Assembly (NCBI GenBank): GCA_021808035.1
Contig: JAKBCG010000078.1
Location: 1 to 9,297 of the forward strand
Origin: Pseudomonadota bacterium
Lineage (GTDB): Bacteria; Pseudomonadota; Gammaproteobacteria; Steroidobacterales; Steroidobacteraceae
DNA: 9,297 nt
Reading direction: 5' to 3'
How positions within the stretch are numbered: the first letter of the stretch is position 1; each line of letters starts with the position of its first letter. Below, piece after piece: positions 5,370-9,297 of the stretch. The notes beneath the pieces were generated by a model. The model did not search any database. It worked only from the letters and a program-made list of their open reading frames with translations, and was not told where the DNA came from. A program made the translations under genes and the position numbers.

Positions 5370-7445
5370 GTGGCAGCGCAATCGGATCTGAAGCGGGCCG
5401 GCAGCGAGCCGGTCGCGTCCGCGGACGTCGCATTGGCGCACGCGGTGCGGCTGCTCGACCGTGATCCGGACCTCGCGCTGCGCCAGGCCGACGAGGTGGC
5501 CCGTGCGTATCCCGGCCACCCGCAGGCGCGCGTGATCCAGGGTGCCGCGCATCGGCGCGCCGGTCGTCTCGACGCCGCGCTCGCGATCCTCGAACCGCTC
5601 GCGAAGGAACAGCCGGGTGCCGCGCGTGTGCACCTCGAGCTCGCGGCTGCGCGATCGGCCGCCGGCCGGGTCGACGAATCGATCGCGAGCCTGCGGCACG
5701 CACTCGGCATCGCACCGGAGTCGCCGGACGCGTGGCGGCTGCTCGCCGACCAATACGACCTGCGCGGCGAAGCGGCCGAAGCCGACGCGGCCCGCGCGCG
5801 CGCGGTGAAGGCGGCGACGCGCGATCCGCGTCTGAGGGTCGCCGCCGATGCGCTCGTCGCGAACGATCTGCCGCGCGCGGAAACGCTGCTGCGCGAGCAC
5901 CTCGGCGCGCATCCGACCGACGTCGCGGCGTTGCGAATGCGCGCCGAGGTCGCCGCGCGGCTGCGCCACTATGCCGAGGCGGACGCGCTGCTCACCCGCT
6001 GCCTCGAGCTTGCGCCAAGCTTCGACGCGGCGCGCCACAATCGCGCGGCCTTGCTGAACCGGCAGGGGCGGGCCGCGGAGGCCCTGCCGGAGGTCGAGCG
6101 ACTGCTCGCGCGCGATCCGCGCAATCCGTCCTACCGGAATCTGTGCGCGGCGATCCACGCGAACCTCGGCGATTTCGACCGGACGATCGCGATCTACGGC
6201 GAAGTGCTCGCCGAGTTTCCGCGCCAGCCGAAGATCTGGACGAGCTACGGTCACGCGCTCAAGACCGCCGGTCGTCTCGAGGATGCCGTCGGCGCGTATC
6301 GCCGCGCGATCGCGCTCGCGCCGAACTTCGGCGAAGCCTACTGGAGTCTCGCGAACCTGAAGACCTTCCGTTTCGCCGATGCGGATATCGCCGCGATGCG
6401 CGCGGCGCTCGCGCGCGCGGATCTCGCCGACGAGGATCGGCTGCACTTCGACTTCGCGCTCGGCAAGGCGCTCGAGGACGCCGGAGACTTCACCGGCGCG
6501 TTCGCACACTTCGCGACGGGCAACGCGTTGCGCAAGAAGCTGCAACCGTACGTCGCCGAGGACACCTCACGCTTCGTCGCGCGCTCGATCGCGGTGCAGG
6601 ACCGCGCGTTCTTCGCGAGCCGCCGGGGATGGGGCGCTCCCGCACCGGATCCGATCTTCATCGTGGGCCTGCCGCGGTCCGGCTCGACCCTGGTCGAGCA
6701 GATCCTCGCGAGTCACTCGCTCGTCGAAGGCACGATGGAACTACCCGACCTGCCGCGGCTAGCGCGCGAGCTCGTGTCGGGATCGCGGGCGGACGCCGCG
6801 GAAGGGTTCGCGCACGCGCTCGCGGCCCTGACCGAAACGCAGGCGCGCGCGATCGGCGAGCGCTACCTCGCGTCGACCCGGGTCCAGCGACGAACCGATG
6901 CCCCGTTCTTCATCGACAAGATGCCGAACAACTGGTTCTACGTCGGTCTGATCCAGCTCGCGCTGCCGAACGCGAAGATCATCGACGCGCGCCGCCACCC
7001 GCTCGACTGCGGCACGTCGATCTTCACCCAGCACTTCGCGCGCGGCCAGGGATTTGCGTACGGGCTCGAGGACATCGGCCGCTACTACCGCGACTACGTC
7101 GAGTGGATGGCGCACGTCGATGCGACCTTGCCAGGACGCGTGCACCGCGTGATCCACGAGCGGATGATCGTGGACACCGAGCGCGAGGTGCGCCGGCTCC
7201 TCGAATTCTGCGGTTTGCCGTTCGAGGCGGCGTGCCTGCGCTTCCACGAGAACGCGCGCCCGGTGCGCACCGCGAGCTCCGAACAGGTGCGCCGGCCGAT
7301 CAACCGCGACGGCGTCGACCGCTGGCGCCGTTACGAGTTCGGGCTCGAACCGCTGCGCGCCGCGCTCGGCGCCGTGCTCGACCGGTATCCGGATCCGCCG
7401 CAGGACGCGCACCGCGAAATCTCGATCAGACCATCGTGCGAATGA
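5370..7445 (+). CDS. TPR-repeat sulfotransferase family protein
   Basis: The protein has 691 residues. Residues about 15-400 are helical TPR repeats, for example around GHPQARVIQGAAHRRAGRLD and KIWTSYGHALKTAGRLEDAV, forming a protein-binding arm. A C-terminal sulfotransferase domain follows (from about 428). It has the 5'-phosphosulfate loop FIVGLPRSGST at 430-440 and a candidate 3'-phosphate segment DARRHPLDCGTS around 539-550 (Arg541 and Ser550). A TMELPDL motif also lies after the loop, as in relatives. The family transfers sulfate from PAPS to an acceptor; the architecture recalls tyrosylprotein sulfotransferases, but the acceptor of the TPR class is unknown. No signal peptide is seen, so it is probably cytoplasmic. 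The frame is open far upstream, but upstream of 5193 it only shadows the previous gene. GTG 5370 fits the family N-terminus, although its ribosome site is weak (TTG 5289 is possible). It is probably co-transcribed with the receptor 22 bp downstream. Confidence 0.88.
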   Translation: MAAQSDLKRAGSEPVASADVALAHAVRLLDRDPDLALRQADEVARAYPGHPQARVIQGAAHRRAGRLDAALAILEPLAKEQPGAARVHLELAAARSAAGRVDESIASLRHALGIAPESPDAWRLLADQYDLRGEAAEADAARARAVKAATRDPRLRVAADALVANDLPRAETLLREHLGAHPTDVAALRMRAEVAARLRHYAEADALLTRCLELAPSFDAARHNRAALLNRQGRAAEALPEVERLLARDPRNPSYRNLCAAIHANLGDFDRTIAIYGEVLAEFPRQPKIWTSYGHALKTAGRLEDAVGAYRRAIALAPNFGEAYWSLANLKTFRFADADIAAMRAALARADLADEDRLHFDFALGKALEDAGDFTGAFAHFATGNALRKKLQPYVAEDTSRFVARSIAVQDRAFFASRRGWGAPAPDPIFIVGLPRSGSTLVEQILASHSLVEGTMELPDLPRLARELVSGSRADAAEGFAHALAALTETQARAIGERYLASTRVQRRTDAPFFIDKMPNNWFYVGLIQLALPNAKIIDARRHPLDCGTSIFTQHFARGQGFAYGLEDIGRYYRDYVEWMAHVDATLPGRVHRVIHERMIVDTEREVRRLLEFCGLPFEAACLRFHENARPVRTASSEQVRRPINRDGVDRWRRYEFGLEPLRAALGAVLDRYPDPPQDAHREISIRPSCE

Positions 7446-7454
7446 CTAACGACC

Positions 7455-7470
7455 AGGGGAGACTCTCGTG
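7455..7470 (+). promoter_or_regulatory. Ribosome binding site fixing the receptor start
   Basis: AGGGGAG at 7455-7461 stands 6 bases before GTG 7468 in the 22-bp gap after the sulfotransferase stop. It is the best Shine-Dalgarno I see in the window, and it decides the GTG start of the receptor. Confidence 0.6.
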
Positions 7471-9297
7471 AAAACAGCCGATCATCCGTTGCCTTCGGGT
7501 CCCCACCGCCGCGGCGCGCACGGGAACCGCGCATCCTGCGCGCTCGCCCGACGGGCCGTGCCGCTCGCGACCGCGATCTCCGCGATCCTCGCCGGGGCCG
7601 CGCCGTTCGCGGTGCAAGCGCAGAGCGCGACGGACAATGGGAGCGACGCGCTCGCCGCGGTGATCGTGACCGCGACCAAGGTGTCCGAGAACATGCAGAG
7701 CATCCCGATCAGCATGGAGGCGATCGGCACGAAGAAGCTGCAGCAACTCAACATCGTGAACCTCGACGACTACGTCGCGTACCTGCCGGGCGTGACCGAG
7801 GTGAAGAGCATCGGCCAGGGCGGCAACGGTATCGGCGCGACCCACGTGTACATGCGCGGTGTGGTCAGCGGCCAGGACGGCAACCACTCGGCCTCTCAAC
7901 CGAGCGTCGCGACCTATCTCGACGAGATGCCGGTCACGACGATCGACGGGACCGTCGATCTGCATTTGTACGACATCGCGCGCATCGAGGTGCTCGAGGG
8001 CCCGCAGGGCACCCTGTACGGCTCGAGCTCGGAGGCGGGCACGATCCGCATCATCACCAACAAGCCGGATCCATCGAAGTTCTCCGCGTCCTACGACGTC
8101 GGCGTCACGTCGATCTACCATGGCGGCGTCGGCTGGGAGGCGGAAGGCTACGTGAACCTGCCGCTGTCGGACACCGCGGCGGTGCGCCTCGTCGGCTGGG
8201 ACGAGCACGATCCGGGTTTCATCAGCAACGTGTCCGGCACGAACGTGAACGCCGGCATCGTCAACGGCCAGCGCTCGTTCCCGACCTGGACCGGGGCGAC
8301 CGGCCAGACCTTGAGCAACCAGGCCTGGGCGAACAGCGACTACAACACGGTCGGCACCAAGGGCGGCCGCGCGACGATGCGTTTCAAGCTCGGCGACGAC
8401 TGGACCGTGACGCCGATGGTGATGGGCCAGTCGATGGGCGCGAACGGGTTCTTCAGCTACGACCCCGCGGTCGGATACCTGAAGGTCGCTCATTCGGGGC
8501 CGGAGAACACCCAGGACTCGTTCTCGTTGAGCACGTTGACGATCGAAGGCAAGGTGCATGATTTCGACATCACCTACGCCGGCGGCTGGTTCGCGCGCAA
8601 CGAGCATTCGATCGCCGACTATTCCGACTACTCGTATTTCTACGACAAGCACTACGGCTCGGGCGTGCTCTGGGTGGGCAACAACGGCAAACCGATCATG
8701 CCGCAGGAATTCACGATCAACCAGGGCCATTTCACCAAGTGGAGCAACGAGCTGCGGGTCACGACGCCGCGCGATCTGCCGGTGCACGGCACGGTCGGCG
8801 TGTTCGCCGAACGCCAGGTGCACGAGATCTGGCAGGACTACGTGATTCCTGGCCTGAACGGTAACCCGTACGCATACAACACCCAGGGACTCGCGCAGAG
8901 CCTGTCGATGCCGGGCCTGCAGAACAACACGATCTGGCTCACCGACGAGGAGCGCGTCGATCGGGACCAGGCGCTGTTCGGTCAGGGGACCTGGGACATC
9001 ACCAAGCACTGGTCGACGACGGATGGGGTGCGCTTCTATCGCTACAACAACTCGCTGCAGGGGTTCTACGGCTACTCGTCCGCGTATCAGAATTGGACCC
9101 AATTCAACTACGGGACTCCTTTCTACTCTGGCATGAACGTCTGCGGTCCGGTCGGCGGGACGCCGAGCACGAGCTACGCGCCGTTCCATTTCGCGCCGTG
9201 CACCGACTTGAACGCCGGCACGACGGGCAGCGGCCACACCTGGCGGGCGACCTTGACCTACAAGTTCGACTCGGATCATCTGGTCTACGTCACTTAC
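7468..9297 (+). CDS. TonB-dependent outer-membrane receptor (3' partial)
   Basis: 610 codons are open to the right edge, so the C-terminal part of the barrel is missing. From GTG 7468 the protein has a long Arg-rich n-region, a hydrophobic core (about 30-48) and a likely signal-peptidase site after AVQA (residue 51). A TonB-box-like segment AVIVTATK (64-71) follows directly. The plug domain (about 75-200) contains DDYVAYLPGV, VYMRGV, RIEVLEGPQGTLYGSSSEAG and IRIITNKPD, hallmark receptor motifs. The remainder is aromatic-rich beta-barrel. There is no N-terminal STN signalling domain between signal peptide and TonB box, so FecIR-type surface signalling is unlikely. Two cysteines (559 and 578) lie in one putative surface loop and could form a disulfide. 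Residues 384-396 are a Tyr/Asp cluster. The ligand is unknown; such receptors take up siderophores, cobalamin, glycans, peptides or other large nutrients. It is the second gene of an apparent operon with the sulfotransferase. Confidence 0.92.
   Translation, partial: MKTADHPLPSGPHRRGAHGNRASCALARRAVPLATAISAILAGAAPFAVQAQSATDNGSDALAAVIVTATKVSENMQSIPISMEAIGTKKLQQLNIVNLDDYVAYLPGVTEVKSIGQGGNGIGATHVYMRGVVSGQDGNHSASQPSVATYLDEMPVTTIDGTVDLHLYDIARIEVLEGPQGTLYGSSSEAGTIRIITNKPDPSKFSASYDVGVTSIYHGGVGWEAEGYVNLPLSDTAAVRLVGWDEHDPGFISNVSGTNVNAGIVNGQRSFPTWTGATGQTLSNQAWANSDYNTVGTKGGRATMRFKLGDDWTVTPMVMGQSMGANGFFSYDPAVGYLKVAHSGPENTQDSFSLSTLTIEGKVHDFDITYAGGWFARNEHSIADYSDYSYFYDKHYGSGVLWVGNNGKPIMPQEFTINQGHFTKWSNELRVTTPRDLPVHGTVGVFAERQVHEIWQDYVIPGLNGNPYAYNTQGLAQSLSMPGLQNNTIWLTDEERVDRDQALFGQGTWDITKHWSTTDGVRFYRYNNSLQGFYGYSSAYQNWTQFNYGTPFYSGMNVCGPVGGTPSTSYAPFHFAPCTDLNAGTTGSGHTWRATLTYKFDSDHLVYVTY

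Noticed and set aside
4809..6545. A 578-codon open frame on the minus strand
   Set aside because: It spans the 3' end of one real gene and the TPR half of another on the opposite strand, with Arg-rich composition and no motif.
7426..9279. A 617-codon open frame on the minus strand
   Set aside because: It lies antisense to nearly the whole TonB receptor, whose signal peptide, TonB box and plug motifs are unmistakable. The minus-strand product is Arg/Val/Asp-rich with no recognisable domain, as expected of GC-rich shadow frames.
1..9297. tRNA, rRNA, CRISPR array, insertion sequence or attachment site
   Set aside because: No cloverleaf-like conserved arms, spaced identical repeats, transposase motifs or terminal inverted repeats were seen on reading both strands.

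Overview
The window is uniformly very GC-rich, with G or C at most third codon positions. It carries a TonB-dependent outer-membrane receptor, so the host is a Gram-negative bacterium. The combination of a GcvT-fused FAD dehydrogenase, an NCS1 permease and a TPR-sulfotransferase beside a TonB receptor suggests a high-GC proteobacterium, such as a gammaproteobacterium of the Steroidobacter or Xanthomonad type, or an alphaproteobacterium. The sequence alone does not fix the taxon. I recognised no rRNA, tRNA, CRISPR array, insertion sequence or phage gene.

Layout. (1) Bases 1-2075, plus strand, hold the 3' four-fifths or so of a sarcosine/dimethylglycine dehydrogenase-like gene, an FAD oxidase domain fused to a folate-binding GcvT domain, cut by the left edge. 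(2) Bases 2040-3440, minus strand, hold a complete NCS1-family permease whose 3' end overlaps gene 1 by 36 bp. (3) A divergent control region follows, with a tandem 11-bp repeat, a 12-bp palindrome and a possible 19-residue leader ORF. (4) Bases 3559-5193, plus strand, hold a stand-alone relative of the N,N-dimethylformamidase large subunit. (5) Bases 5194-5369 are non-coding, with competing hairpins and a TTGACA box. (6) Bases 5370-7445, plus strand, hold a 691-residue TPR-sulfotransferase. (7) Bases 7468-9297, plus strand, hold a TonB-dependent receptor that runs off the right edge and starts 22 bp after the sulfotransferase stop.

How the genes may work together. Genes 1, 2 and 4 look like a small catabolic group for an N-methylated or amide nitrogen compound: an uptake permease, an amide-hydrolase-like enzyme and an N-demethylating dehydrogenase that passes one-carbon units to folate. 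The permease and hydrolase are divergent and probably share control. Genes 6 and 7 look like a separate two-gene operon in which a cytoplasmic PAPS-dependent sulfotransferase with a protein-binding TPR arm is made together with an outer-membrane receptor. The substrates of both groups are unknown. The sulfotransferase-receptor pair and the small-subunit-less DMFase relative are the parts most worth following up.
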